DNA of 64,000 nt from Nautilus pompilius (Eukaryota; Mollusca; Cephalopoda; Nautilida; Nautilidae): the NCBI GenBank assembly GCA_018389105.1, contig JACATO010001002.1, forward strand, positions 186,001-250,000, read 5' to 3'. Shown one piece after another: positions 34,848-49,885 of this stretch (positions are counted from its first letter, which is position 1; each line of letters opens with the position of its first letter). Both the position numbers and the translations under genes were made by a program. The notes below the pieces were generated by a model. That model was given only the letters and a program-made list of their open reading frames with translations, was not told the DNA's origin and did no database searches.

Positions 34848-37800
34848 CCCCTTTTCTGTTTTAAATCTCTTCCTCAGTTTTAGCATTCTTTCTACCTGCT
34901 TATCATTTCTGCCCTTTCTTGCGTGATTTCATATGGATCCTAATTATACGCGTTAAGTAAAACACCCGGCCAATATCTATAAAACACGCACACAATCTAG
35001 ACGAAAGTAATACACGGCTGTACCAGTTTACACGGTGCACGGAAGCAGTCATATCTCTGTTGAAATCCTCCAGTGGTGGTCGCTCGCGCATATAAGAACA
35101 ATATTTCCGGTACAAATGTACATGTTTCCTGTAGGTTTGAAAGGTTTAATTTAATCCTGAAGATACAAAAGGCTTCCCCTGGATGCCTGGTTTTCTTATC
35201 TCGATAGCTTGTAAAATTTCAATGTCCTTACCCAGCCTCCAGTAGGAAAGATCTGGTATTTACTGACTCGGGGGAAAATAAGTAAAGTTCGTCTCTACTA
35301 CAAACTGTCATTAGAAAAATTCACTTCACCTCATGGGGTTTACTTTGGTAAGAAGACCATGCGCTATTACCTGGTCTTCCGCGACAAACAGGGACTTCAC
35401 ATCTTATTTACAGACTGATGCAAGATTTGCATAACATTTGATGCAGCTATGAATCCTTGTCGTTAAAAGGCAATAATATTTGTTTTGCTCATTACTCTGC
35501 AAATGCAAAATAAGAAAGTTTGTTTAATAAGCAAAGGTAGAAAAGAAGGAGAAAAATGATTATTTAATTACCTATCAATATTTACATGTATGTAAGCAAA
35601 GAATTTTTTTGTCTGAACAGGATGTCTCTCCACACCATGATACAGCTAACTGCAAGAAAAACGTTATAAATAGATAGTTAGCTACAGGATATGTCCCTGG
35701 AAATGCGTTTTTTTTTTTTTACAAAAATTTATATGTGATTTATCTTTACTGCGTGACATGAAGAACCAAAAGTTTATTTCGATTTATTTAATTCTTTCAT
35801 ATATAATACAGTGTAAATAACATGAAAAACTACATTTGTTTTTTTTTTTAATGTTAATTATTAACGATGAAGCAAAGATGACTTCGCTCAATACAATTAG
35901 TCATTTTATAAATATAAAAACGGAGGAATCCTTGCTCCTTTTAAACAGCAATGACTGCCATTCATCATTTTTCTTTTCGATGACATCTCGCTAGGAGATC
36001 AATGGTAGCCTAGCATAGTAGAACAAGCAGCCACTTTCTTCTCTCACTGATCACGGGGCCGCGGCTCTTGTCGGCGGGAGGTACAAAAGGTTTGAATTTT
36101 CAGACTCGTCGTTACAGCGATTTCTAGAAGCCTCCCATTAATTTACCCAAATGATACGATGTCCTTTTTTTTTTTTTTTCGCTCTTCTTCGTCAAACGGC
36201 CTCTGAGTTTCCTCTAACATCTACAAGTAAAATCTTAATGGAGATTTTCCTTCTGAAGTCTGGTATTCCGGGACTTGCATGACGCAGGACTGGCAGCGCC
36301 TTCTAGCAAACGCCCGCGGAACTACGACTCTCCCCCAACCAAGGTTTGTTTCCTTCGTGGTCACCGATTTACGAAAAAAAAAAAATTCTAATAATTCAAA
36401 AGAGTAGTTGAAATGTTGCACAAATCCTGCTGTTTCAAAGGCAGATTCTTCCATAAATACAATGTCAGTGCATGGAATCCTTCCTTCTTGAGTGGACGTG
36501 AAACAAACAAAAATGGATGACCTGCTGGTCTGTTTATAGAGACAATGGTAGGTAACAAGTAACCAGGCTGTCTGCGTTATATAAGTATCACATTCCTCAC
36601 CCGTAGACATCAGAGCACACGTGAATATTAAATGGCATTGCCTGTCTCGATATTTGTCCTAACCATTACACAATCTACCCCCCGTATTTCTCTTTACCAG
36701 AAATAAGACGCTATAAATATTTAGGAATCTTAGCGGCAGAACTTTACAGTTATTCTATTGTGTGAATATTTATAAACTAAAACGTTATAATTTTCCATTG
36801 CAGTTGTTGCCCTGGGAATTGCTTTCCGGTATTGGTTCCCATTGTTTTCGCAATCCTACTCGATTCTTCGTCTACCACAAATTTTCTGTTGTATCAATTT
36901 AGAAACTGAAAACTGTTTTATCTAATTTAATTGTATCGACAAAAGCAACAGCCAAAATGGCCGATTTCGATTTTCACACATTTCTGAACACTGCTGAGTA
37001 TTCCAAGATGACAGAACGCCACAGGACCGTACACAAGGCTACATTCATACTTTCAGATTTTCCTTTTAATCTGTCAATCTCGCACTGAATCTCTTTAGAA
37101 TACATTGTTGTTTTGAAAGACATCTTCGCCTGCATATTGCGTTTAGTCACGGCCATTGATATAACAATGCAAAAGCTACTGTTTCCTGGACGGCCAATAA
37201 CAGATCTCGTCCAAACCGTTCTCTGGGCACGTTTCTTGTGATCATCTCAGCTGGCAGCCAGCGATTGACGAAGCTCGTATATTCTATTCAGTAAAAGTTT
37301 AGGCGTCCATCATAAATCAAATTAAACAAAACGTTATTGTTTAGCGACCATACAAAACACAGCTCGGTAAGAATACTAAAATCGAAGTCACGAAATATCC
37401 AGACATGGTTCGGTGTTGATATTAAATTACGAATCGCAAAAAGTTATTATAAGGATCTTGACACATTATACTGGCATATGCGCCTAAGCTATTGAATCGT
37501 AGGTATTTTTATAAACAACATTTTGCTTTCTAATGTATATATGTTTAAATTTTTAGCGTTATTGTTGTATTCTTGTGTATATTTTCCTTTACAAAGAATC
37601 TGAAACAAAAGTTTCCCGCAATTTGGTACTGGGCTCCATAGAGATTGGTGTTTCAGGAGAAATCTTATTCAGTTTCCCCACTGCGTCATCTTTGCCAGTT
37701 TCACCTGTAAAATAAGTTTTAGACCTGATATTTGTTTAGCTTCTTTATGCAAACCGTGATTCATAATTTGACGGGTATTCGGTTGGTAAATCGCACATCA

Positions 37801-38219
37801 GTGGAGGAAGAATGGGTTCTGAATTTCTACGTTTGTCGATGTTTTTTGGAATATTTCTTCAGAATATTGTATTTAAGGTACTTATCAATTCTGGCGGCGC
37901 ATATTACAGATTTCGGTTTTGTCCAATTGCTTCAAAATTTCAGTTCGGCCATTAGACTGGTAAATCTGATGCCACAGAAAAATTGGTAGCTATATCAGTT
38001 TGTATGTTTGAGGCAGACATATCAATTTTGTGATTCGAAAAAATTATAATGATTAAGAAAACAGTTTTTTAAACATTTTAAATAAAACGAATTCTTATGG
38101 AATTTTATTCAAGCAGGTGTTATCCTGAAACTGGTGGAAACTATTCAGTTCTGAAGAGTAATTAGAAAGAGTATCGTCACGTGTTCAGTGATCTTGCGCA
38201 GTCATCATTGAAAAAAATA
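34844..38219. other. No gene seen
   Basis: AT-rich unique DNA with poly-T runs at about 35709-35720 and 36163-36179. The 129-codon minus frame at 36221-36610 and the plus frame at 37732-37989 have no recognisable domain. Confidence 0.5.
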
Positions 38220-38723
<504 letters not shown>

Positions 38724-39174
38724 TAGATATAAAGAGGTGTAAACCCAGTAGAGTATATCAGAACTTCTCCTTCGCTTGTCTTAAATGTCAAATTCGAGTG
38801 TTCGCAAAAGAAACCGTAAATTCGTGTGTAATTTGCAAGTGCAACAACCAAAAGTTATCCAGATTAATAAGACACCGATGAAGAGGACGACATCTTATAA
38901 TGTAAAATATCCATCTCCTTTTCATTTGCGTGGATTTTGCTCCAACTAAATTACTTTTCTGGACACCGAAAAACGAGAAGTAAATAGTGTATCCACCATA
39001 ACGACAGATGAAAATTTCAGATTATCATTTTTACGTGTAATTTACATGACCACTCTTTCATATTTATTTATCCTCATACACAGTTACATATATAGTATTT
39101 AACATAGAAAATAAATACGTGGTGTCTGCTTTTTTCCGTTTATTCACAGTCTACTTTCTAATATATACGTGTGT
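38724..39174. other. No gene seen
   Basis: Unique AT-rich sequence between the MITE and the GA array. Confidence 0.6.
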
Positions 39175-39253
<79 letters not shown>

Positions 39254-39288
39254 TGGAGAAAAATGGAGAGAGAGAGAGAGAGAGAGGA
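39175..39288. repeat. (GA)n microsatellite with GATGGA interruptions
   Basis: A GA run with an early AAG slip and an interruption GATGGAGATGGAGAAAAATGG at about 39247-39266. Purine-only over most of its length. Confidence 0.97.
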
Positions 39289-42200
39289 TATTCCCAACAT
39301 TTTTCTCTTCTCTTAGCCTGAATAAATCCACTCTACCGCTGTCTCCGAGTTTCGCGAAGTTCCTTCCTCGATCGATTCCACTCTACTTGTAATTAGTGGA
39401 CGTTCTTTGCTAACAGCAGCCTTTATAGGGACATAACCCTGTCTCTCCAGAAATAACGCCATACAAACCTACGGGGCCTCATCACCACAGAAAAATGACC
39501 GAGGGCAACATTAAAAGAAAAATCACGAAAGAAAACCCATTCGCTCTGAATTTATTGTTTGATTTTGCATTCAAATCTCTAATTTCCATGCTAGAAATCT
39601 CACCAGATTGGACCACTGTTTAGGAAACCATGTCTCCACCCCTTTCGATTTTAATCTCTAAAACAATGACTAGCATTTTCCGCAAAAAGACCGGAAAATG
39701 CTGGAAATAGCATCGTCTATAATTAATCTTTGATGACTGATATAAAGCATTAAGAAACAATCTCTGCAGACTATTTATTTATTCTCTAAACCAACGTGCA
39801 CTCCAGGCACCCATCCATCAGACAAAAGCATCTCTTCTGATGTCAATTTCCTAAACCTGGTGGACAAGGACAAGATACGGACGTTAGCCGTACGTTCCCC
39901 GCAGATTAAACTTTTTACTTTATGGATGGGAAAGGAAACCCACGAGGCTGTCAGGTGAGGAACAGCACGAGAATGATGTAATTGAAGGGTTTTTCACTTT
40001 ACCTTTACTCTTTGTAACTTTCTCTTGACGTCTTTCTTGGCAGAAGCACGCACTGCTAACACGATCAAATTATGTCAGGTCTTATAAGATGTGGATGTTG
40101 TCTTAATGTGAGATAGAGTGCGGTAACAGCTGCTACAGGTGGGCGGAGTTGAAAGACAACGACCAGCAATCAGTTGGATCACACAAGGTGGCGCAGTATT
40201 TGCACAGTTAAGAGTGCCGCTATGGAAACTGTCAGCACTTTTACACTGCAGTGTGAATATCTGACAGTCGTTAAAGGTGATGTAATCGTGATCTTTATTC
40301 TTGCGTAATTTATCAATTAAATAAAAGTTCTGCAACTTTGTAGTTCCAGCGCCAAAGATTTAAGCAGCAATTTTTTTTATTTTTAAGTTGCGTGATATCA
40401 TTCTTAATCAACAGCCTCCGAGAGAAGTTTACAATTTTTATTTGATTTTACTCAGTGCCTTAGAATACACTCACAGTAGCCAGTTTCATTCCCAGCTCAG
40501 ATCTATACACCATTGAATTTTCCAGTAGCTAACAGGTCATCAATGGAAAGAACTCTTTGCAGCGAGTTGTGTAGCGTACTCGCTTGTTACGGCGCGACGG
40601 GGGTCGAGGACAGGGCCACTCTTCGCGGATGTCCATTTGATTATCCCAGCAGTTAGTTTTGTTGGTATCTTTTCCCTTAAGAACCAGCTTGTATGTGCGC
40701 TTGCTCTGGGCACTTTTCCCGGTTCTGCATCCAGGATCTTTAGAAATGAAACTTTGGGGGTGGGGAGTTGGCCGCAAAGGATAGGAAGCGTGAATTCTAT
40801 ATAAGGTAGTCCGCCGGGGCCGTGCGCCAATGCAGTCCTAGGGACTGGCAGCAAATGAGCTGCTGGATGCCTTTTCTCTCCATCATCGTTGGGACTTTTC
40901 TCAATAAATACGAAAATGTAACAGCGTTTTAGAATTTGAGAAGCCTTCTCTTACAACAATGTTTTTTTACCTTTCACAAACTGAACACCGCGCGATAATT
41001 TATATTTTGGACAAAGTGCTACAAAGGTAGAAGCAGGACCGCCTTTAGCTGGCATTAGACGTGACAGATGCTAAACGTGAAGTCATTTAAGTCTTTATTA
41101 AGGTGGAAATTGGATTTAGTTACAGTGAAATTAAAATTGTTCACGACCGGTATTCAGCCACTTATTTCGTAAATAAAATAGCTATTAAAGGGTCAAAAAG
41201 TTAAAGGAAAGAACCCATCACATACTCTCATATCGGAAGTTATTTTTAAATTGATAAACCTACCATTTATTTACTATTTATTATTACTAAAAAAAAATTA
41301 TATATCTGATAAAAAAAATTCTCTTTCCGTGATCCATATAAAAAGAAATTCAAAATTTATTCATTACCTTTTATTATCTGGTAATTCTAAGATTTCAAAG
41401 GCGTACATGGATTTCCGCTATATCAGCCTTGTTAAACTATCATTCATTGGCATTTGGACCAAAGAACAATGTTCCCTATATTTTGAGTAGTTTTCAATAT
41501 GTTATAATTATTGCTTTTTGGCAGGCTTTCTCTGGGCGGCGTGATTTGTGGGTATCTGGTTCCAGTGCGGAAAATCCAGCTATTGTGTTGCAAAAGCTGC
41601 TCGTGGACAAAGGACTTCTCCATCTCGTCGAGAGCTCGTGACAGGATAAGTGCGCTTAAATTACCGAAAAGAAGGAAAAGCCAAATGCCAGTTTTCTTTA
41701 GCCATCCCCCCCAACCCAATAGGGAAAATAATAATTTAAAAACTGCGGAAAGAGACTGAAGAAATTTCTTTGCATTATTTCGAATGAACGAGTTCAAGGA
41801 TGTAAATACGAAAACTATATACGGTTGTCGTCACACACACACGATTGGGTGGTGCGTTTCAGAATTTGAAGTTGCCCTGGCTTTTGCTGCTGTAAAAAGA
41901 TCCCTCATTACCTTATTTTAGTAATTAAAAATAATCAAAATTTTCTTTTCGTTTAGTGGTATATCTTTCAAATAATTTATGGGCACATCATTCGGTATTA
42001 AGGGTACTTTCGAAAATGTCTCCCCGTGTTCAGTCTGCTAGTAGGCCAGTTCTACAACTCTGTCTGAAACCTACAGTTTACCTACATCGTCCTGTTGTTG
42101 GGGCAACGTCCCATGCTATTCTGTTTTTATTTAACCACATATAATCTCATTCGTACTTAGTTTATACATCGAGCTAGGAATCCCCATCACTTCCTAAATT

Positions 42201-43517
42201 CTATCCCATCAAACTCGATAGTCTAAAAACTTCCAAAGTCTGCTGAAGAATCATTGTGCACTAATTGTATCGTTTCAAAAGATGTGACTCGTCGCTTTAA
42301 TAAAAGCTGATGAAATTAATTTGGATGCAAATACATTTAAAATTAGAAACTTTCTACTTTTCACCTCCTTACTTCTTTCCTGCAATAGTCAGCAAATTGT
42401 TTAACCAGCAACAACTATTTCACTCGATCTGAAATTATTTATCCGATGCATACATTAGAAATTATATATATATAACTGGCAAATATTATGTTATTATTCA
42501 GCGTGTCTGTATGGCCGCTATTTCGTGAGCTGCCCATTCTTTTCCTCAGATTGGCGCACAATTTCTCTAACATAATTTTCACCGTGAATTAAAAGGCGCA
42601 CACATCAAAAGAACTGGTAGCGTTTGCCGTGTAGTGGGAGCTCTGGGTATTAATATAACTTACACTGCTCGGAAACGTTTATTGATGTTTGCAAGTATTA
42701 AAGTCAATAAAGGCAAATATTTCCTTTTAACAATAATGTATTTGAAGGGAGCTTTGTTATAAGTACGCGACGTGTGTAAAAGTTTGTTGGTTTTTTTTTA
42801 AAAAAAAATCATTTAAATACAGAATGTATTCTGTCTTAGTAAAATGCAAACGAAAATCCGGATTAAAGATTCCAAGATTAGTCTTTTACCGAATACGATC
42901 ATATTATTTATTTACTTGGAAAGGCTAAATAGGCATATAAATCATTTACATTGGAATAACGATGGGGGTGGTAAACATGGAAAACGGAAAGCCAAATTAT
43001 GCATGCTTGTTTTTTAAGATATGTTATTTCTATATAACTGAACTTATCGACATTTACGTTAGTTTTTGACAAACCCGGAAAATTGTCAGAAGTCAATGGG
43101 TTACCTTTCTTTGCCAATGCATAAATGCTTCGCAGGTAGGAAACCCTCTACTAATGCCATTACTCGTAGTTCCAAGCATTTCACGTTGTTCTTGCGTCAG
43201 TTTTGTTTTCTTCTTCTCTCGTAAACTAAGCTTCAATCTACAAAGCTGCATTTCCATTTCCACTCTACACTTTATATGGAAAATGCCTGCACCGTAACTT
43301 TTGTTAAAACCAACAAAAATATACACATTAAATGCGAGCCCAAGTCTCGGCAGGTTCATTGTTTTCTACCATTTCTTCCTACACATTTATCCAAGAACCT
43401 CTTTTCCAATGTTTTCGTTGTATTACGTAATAACATACTGGGTTTTGTTAATTACCCATAATGCCCTGACAAAATCGGAATGATTGAACGTAATAATTTC
43501 TACGGCTTCTGTTTATT
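39289..43517. other. No proven gene; one exon-like minus-strand segment at 43105-43286
   Basis: Mostly unique DNA with chance frames (40075-40854, 41251-41797 and others). The segment 43286-43105 on the minus strand is open. It is preceded by GTGCAG (acceptor-like) and followed by GTAACC after AAAG (donor-like). It reads a Lys/Glu-rich peptide including TKLTQEQREMLGTTSNG and FPTCEAFMHWQRK. I do not recognise a family. The upstream polypyrimidine tract is weak. Confidence 0.35.
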
Positions 43518-44062
<545 letters not shown>

Positions 44063-44490
44063 AAGAGAGAGAGAGAGGGAGAGAGAAATGCCATCATTAC
44101 ACAAAGAGAGATGATGTCAGTAGAGAGATGACATCATTACACAGAGTGAGATGACGTCAGTAGAGATATGACGTCAGTATGGAGAGATGACGTCATTACA
44201 CAGAGAGAGATTACGTCAGTAGTGAGATGACATCATTATACAGAGTGAGATGACGTCAGTAGGGAGAGATGACGTCATTACACACAGGGAGATTACGTCA
44301 GTAGAGAGAGAGAAATGACATCATTACACAAAGAGAGATGACGTCAGTATGGAGAGATGACGTCATTACACAGAGAGAGATTACGTCAGTGGAGAGATGA
44401 CGTCATTACACAGAGAGAGAGATTACGTCAGTGGAGAGATGACGTCATTACACAGGGAGATGACGTCAGTAGAGAGAGAGAGAGAGAGGA
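44063..44490. repeat. GA-rich minisatellite with ten TGACGTCA palindromes
   Basis: Irregular units of the form GAGAGATGACGTCATTACAC then AGAGAGAGATTACGTCAGT repeat across the interval. Exact TGACGTCA sites start at 44152, 44169, 44188, 44251, 44270, 44339, 44358, 44398, 44440 and 44461. Near-matches TGACATCA, TGATGTCA and TTACGTCA fill other positions. Pure GA runs bound both ends. The pattern is the reverse-strand counterpart of 34421-34843 and is shared with 47601-47742. Confidence 0.95.
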
Positions 44491-45106
44491 AAACAAGTAA
44501 ATTAATGTTTAAAAATTGAGGTTATCTTTATAATTTTATGCGTTGCATCGATTATCTAAAAATAGGCCGCAGTCACGGAACGTGACTTTTTGTATTTAAA
44601 GCCATAAAAACAAAAAAAATCAATAGATTTGATTCTGGAAAATGTGAGATTTAAATCAAATGGAAGCCAGACTCTTCACCGCACAACAGGGGTTTGGTTT
44701 GTTGTATTCTGAGAAATCCGATGAAAACGTTCCACAAGGATATAAAGGCGGAAGGGCGGGAGGCAGAAAGAAATATGCTAGATGGTTTTTTTTGTTGTTT
44801 TTTTTAGCGTAATCCAAACTGAAAATACGAGACGGACTTTCTTGCTTCGAAATAAAAGATAACACCCAGCCTCGTTAGAAGCCGTATTTACTTACAATTA
44901 GCTTTTTTTTGGAAGCGGTTAAAAATCTAAACATCGTATTTGAAAAGGGGGTTTTAATTTCGAATGACTTATTTCCCAGGTAATTTCTTATCGTTAAATT
45001 TTTTTTGTACATTGGGGAAATATAACGGAATAGTGTGGTCATGAAATAAAGAAAAAATCGTAATAATTATCTTTACAGAGGGCGCTAGCGACTGTACAAG
45101 AGAGTT
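44491..45106. other. No gene seen
   Basis: Unique AT-rich sequence. A chance minus-strand frame lies at 44656-44865. Confidence 0.6.
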
Positions 45107-45329
<223 letters not shown>

Positions 45330-47600
45330 TGAAACAACTATAGATTACGTACAGTAATTAATTTTCTTTATTTGGAAACTATAAAAAATTAAAATTTTCA
45401 TTTTAATAAATAGTTAAATAAGATCTATTTAAAGCTTTAATTATTATTTTCATTAATTGAGGTTTGGCCTAAGATGCGGCAGCGTAGCAAGCAGCCAGTC
45501 GGAATCTGTTGACAAACATAATAGTTATCTTTCTAAACCTCCCTTTCTTACCCACGATCAGATTTACCTCGCCAATGTCCTTGTCACGTGGTAACCATTT
45601 TCCTTCGAGAAACGATTACATACACTATCCTTGAACCCGGGTGCCTTGTATAAAGCAGCCCGGCCACGGTACCACACTGTCCTTGTGTATACTTCATTGT
45701 AACAGGGAAAAATTATTTTAAAATATGTGTTGTTTATTTATAATATGTGGACGTTATATTTGCACAATGATTCCACCAACTTCCAGAAAACAAACAAGCC
45801 ACAGTTTACCTTTAATAAACGCATAACTCTTATTGCTCGCTTCAACAGAAAGTAACTACGCAGAAATTTTTGACAAGAAATGTAGAATGTAACTGGAGAC
45901 ACAGTCTGAGAGGTTGTTCACGCCGTGGGTCACGCGATAAAGTAGATGGTTCGGCGAGAGCAAAAACGAGCGGTCGTGTATCAGAAAAGGAAAGACAACT
46001 CCTTCGGTTCTGGCAATTTTCAGCGATTTTTGCACAGCACCGAATGTATTGATAAATTCAGCCATCGAGGCATCATTTTTGCATGTAGAAAATATGAAAC
46101 GAATGTGGGCTATAGCTGACTAAATTTTGAAAATATCGGTCAGCAGATGAAGCATTCGGGCGCCAGGCGAAAAATAAAAGAATTAAGAATCAGCACTGCA
46201 TTGTGGGAAGCGATAGGTAGAAATTTTTGTTAAATAACGGCTGTTAATTACTCGAGTCCATAAAATCTTCCGGATATTTTCTTTTATTGGATAAACACAT
46301 AAGATATTTTTGAAATTATTTATTTTGATAAGCTGATGATAGAGAGTCTGCATAATAGACTCGATATAATATTAAGCATTTTGCAGCTCAGTGGAAAGAA
46401 ATTAATCTTTACGTTCTCTCTAAGGAGTACCTGGAGGTAGCAGGCAGGTACAGTCCTAACATGTATCCTTACTATTCCTGATATGAGTTTTAAATGCTGC
46501 AATATCTAATCACACAACACACAAATCCATGAAAGACATATGTGATGAAGCATTCTTTAGAGATGCACTGAAGACGGGAAATCCGCGCAGTCACACAGCG
46601 AGGTCTGGCGGAGATGTGAAGCACCCGTTTTATGGTAAAGCCCGTTAACGTCTCACCTGTATCTAAAGTAAGGGCTAAGTTTACTAATTTTCCGGAAATC
46701 AATGCTATAAGTAGATTATTACAAAGTGATTCGTAATAATGGAGTAAATTAAGTCTATTGACAACCCTCAATTGGTTCTGTAAAGAATCAAGAACGCGCT
46801 TACGAAACATCAATGTGACGTACAGGGTGGAAAGAGGGTGAGCTGAGTTGATGCTGAAACTGTCGAGCGCCGAAGATGTCAAACTTGAACGGGATTACCT
46901 GTGCTGGCGTTTGAGAATATTCTAGACTATCTGCTCAGGGCAGAGATGATAGTTTGGTGTTGTTCAGGAATTCTTGAGGATGGATGAAAATAACTCTTCC
47001 GTGGGGTACCGGGAAGAATGACGCTGTTAATATAAACTCGGGCTGAGTTCTTTTTTTTTTTCTTCTACGTCTGCGCCTGATGGATGCACATAGATATCTC
47101 GGGGTGGGAAGAACAAAAATAAAAATAAGAAAATAGAACTGTAGACTTCGGTAGATTTGTGAGCCAGAGTGGCTCGGGAGATACCAACGATCGCGCTTAC
47201 TTTTCTCGACCCCTTACTCTGCTGGCTTTGCAACCTATTTTTGTCGTAAAAAAACTAAGGAACCTTTTATTCTTCTGTGTCGCGACTCCCGGAATAAAGT
47301 TAACATGTTAATTTTTTTTTTTTTAAATGAAAACACAGTTGTAATTTTAACGCCACTCGTACCAGTCTCCAAAGTTATAGCTTAGCAGTAGTCGCCGTTT
47401 GCCTTCTCTTTCCTGCCAGAATCTTTTCGTAACAAAAACTGGAGTTCGCTATAACTCCCACTGTTCGGAACTAATCCTTGAGATCGGAACCTTTAAACAC
47501 GGCTTGGGTAACAGCTTGTCACCAGCGGTAGTGAAATTTATCCATAAGACAGAATGTATGAAGCTAAACTTGAAGTTATCTTAATATGGAAGTTTTCTGT
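45330..47600. other. No gene seen
   Basis: Unique sequence. The 130-codon minus frame at 46490-46882 has no recognisable domain. Poly-T tracts lie at 47051-47061 and 47311-47323. Confidence 0.5.
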
Positions 47601-47742
47601 AAGAGAGAGAGAGAGAGAATGGCGTCAGAGAAAACGTATGACGTCGCTATAGAGAGAGATGACGTCAGTACATATAGAGAGAGAGAGATGACGTCAGTAC
47701 ATATAGAGAGAATAAATGACATCAGGAGAGAGAGAGAGGGGG
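47601..47742. repeat. Short GA minisatellite with TGACGTCA sites
   Basis: GA runs are separated by ATGACGTCAGTACATATAGA-type units. Exact TGACGTCA lies at 47660 and 47689, with variants TGACGTCG at 47640 and TGACATCA at about 47718. This is the third member of the CRE-studded GA family. Confidence 0.9.
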
Positions 47743-49222
47743 AATGGCTGTCGAGGCAATTAGGCAGCGTTATCGTTGATCTCTTAGTAAGGATTAACTG
47801 ATTCATTTACAATTAATTTGCTTTTTAAAAGAAAAACAACCAACAGCCGTTGTTTCCTAATAATAAGCCAAGCCGAAATGACTTTTGGTATTAATAAGTG
47901 TGGATAAATGAAGGATTTATGAACGTCCACGGCTTTTTAAAACTCTTAAATATTTTGAAAACTTTGATAGCTTCTCCCTCAAGCGTCCGAATTCAAAATT
48001 TGGTAATCACAACACTTTCGGTGGTTCATAATATTGTTCTACGTCTTTAAAGTGCCAGTACGTTATGCGAAATATATGAGTATATAAGCAAATTTCGAAT
48101 TATTGCTCCAGCAAATGCGAGATTTTATCCAGTTAGTTCAGCGTTCCAAACATTTAACAGGAAAGAGTAGTTCCGGGCTGTTAGAAATTCAGCCTCTACG
48201 TCTCATATTAAAGAATCACTAACAGAGCGAGGACTTCTGTAATAACACCTTAAATTTTCTTTGATATTACGCTTGATATTTTCGTGAATTATTTCTAGCA
48301 TTCTACCAGTTTTGCTACTAGTTCATTTGATAACTGCAGAGACGAAATTGAAAGTAAGTAAGCTTAACAAAGAATTCATTTTTCGTTATACACGCGGGAA
48401 TCGACAGCGGAAAGTCAATAAAGGATCAAATAGGAAAGGCAAGCGGAGAGTTTTTCACATACCGATTATCAAATGAACAAGACCAGATCTGTACATTAGG
48501 AATAATTTAAAATTCAGTAATAAGACAAATGTGCAAACAAAAAAACAAAAGTCGATATCTATATGAATCACCGAATGGTCAGGCACCAAAGTTTTAAATT
48601 CTTTTAATATTTAGAAAATAGAATTAACAACGAAATAGAAACCGAATGATTTTTACGTGTAGCTAAATATTTGCCTTCCTGTCTGTTGTGATTTTATTGT
48701 AATTTATTTTTGGTTGTCTTAGAAATAATAGCTTCATAATGTTATGAAAACTGCTTCCATACTCATGAGCGAGCTGAGTGATTCATATCGAAAATATATA
48801 TTAAAAATTATATATATATTGATTATTTTTGTAGAAAATCTGAAATTTCAGAGACCAATTCGTATAGACTTTTTTTACTATCAATTTTAACATGTCTATT
48901 AATTGAAAAGTGAATTGTAACAAACTTAACGAAAATAAGCTTTAAAAATTGGCCTTTTTTTGAAATACTTACTTCTGATTGATTTTTATTTATATTTTAT
49001 TTATTATTTTATTGCTTTTGATTCAGCTAATTTTTCCGACGTTTATTCAGCTTACTTCTCTATTCATCCGACGGCCTGAGACCTGCCGTGAGTTAACAAG
49101 TGCAATGCACGCCACGGCTGGTTTTTAAAGTCCCCGCAATATCTGCAGGTGTGCCAAAGACAGAGACGTCTGTATCTTTTCGGGACGTTCGTCGTTAGTG
49201 AGCGCATCTTTTCTGATAGTTT
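47743..49222. other. No gene seen
   Basis: AT-rich unique sequence with an AT-only patch at about 48796-48830. Confidence 0.6.
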
Positions 49223-49419
<197 letters not shown>

Positions 49420-49885
49420 ATCATGTGTGCTAATTGAAAAAAATACAGGAAAAACAGAAGGTTCGCGTGCGGATAACGTGTTCATCTTTTGTCCGGTGAT
49501 TTAGCTGAGCTTCCGTCTATTCCAAATTTAAAAATTCCGTTTTATTCAAAAAGATCTGTAGTTTGAGATGATTCTGCTGCATGTAAACATTGCTAAAAAT
49601 TAAACTCATTTAATTTCCCATAGACCAGCTTTGTTTTCATTTTGAAGAAATTTCTATTTAATCTCACAATTACTGTACACACGTTTTAAGCATCACGGAG
49701 TTCCGTCTGACTTAGCAGAGGTAACAGAAGCCTGAAGGGTTGTTGTATCTAACATTTTCTAAAAATTTTTTTGGTTAAACATTTCCTCTGCGATATAAAT
49801 GACATATATAACTGAAAGTCTACCTTCATTTGGTATTTAAATAAAATTGTAATTGATAAAGATAGCAATGGTGAAGTAGTGAATA
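49420..49885. other. No gene seen
   Basis: Unique AT-rich sequence up to the TA target site of the next element. Confidence 0.6.

Noticed and set aside
46822-46836. TACAGGGTGGAAAG as a second copy of the mariner-type end at 49886
   Set aside because: Only the first nine bases match TACAGGGTG, and no partner end is present.
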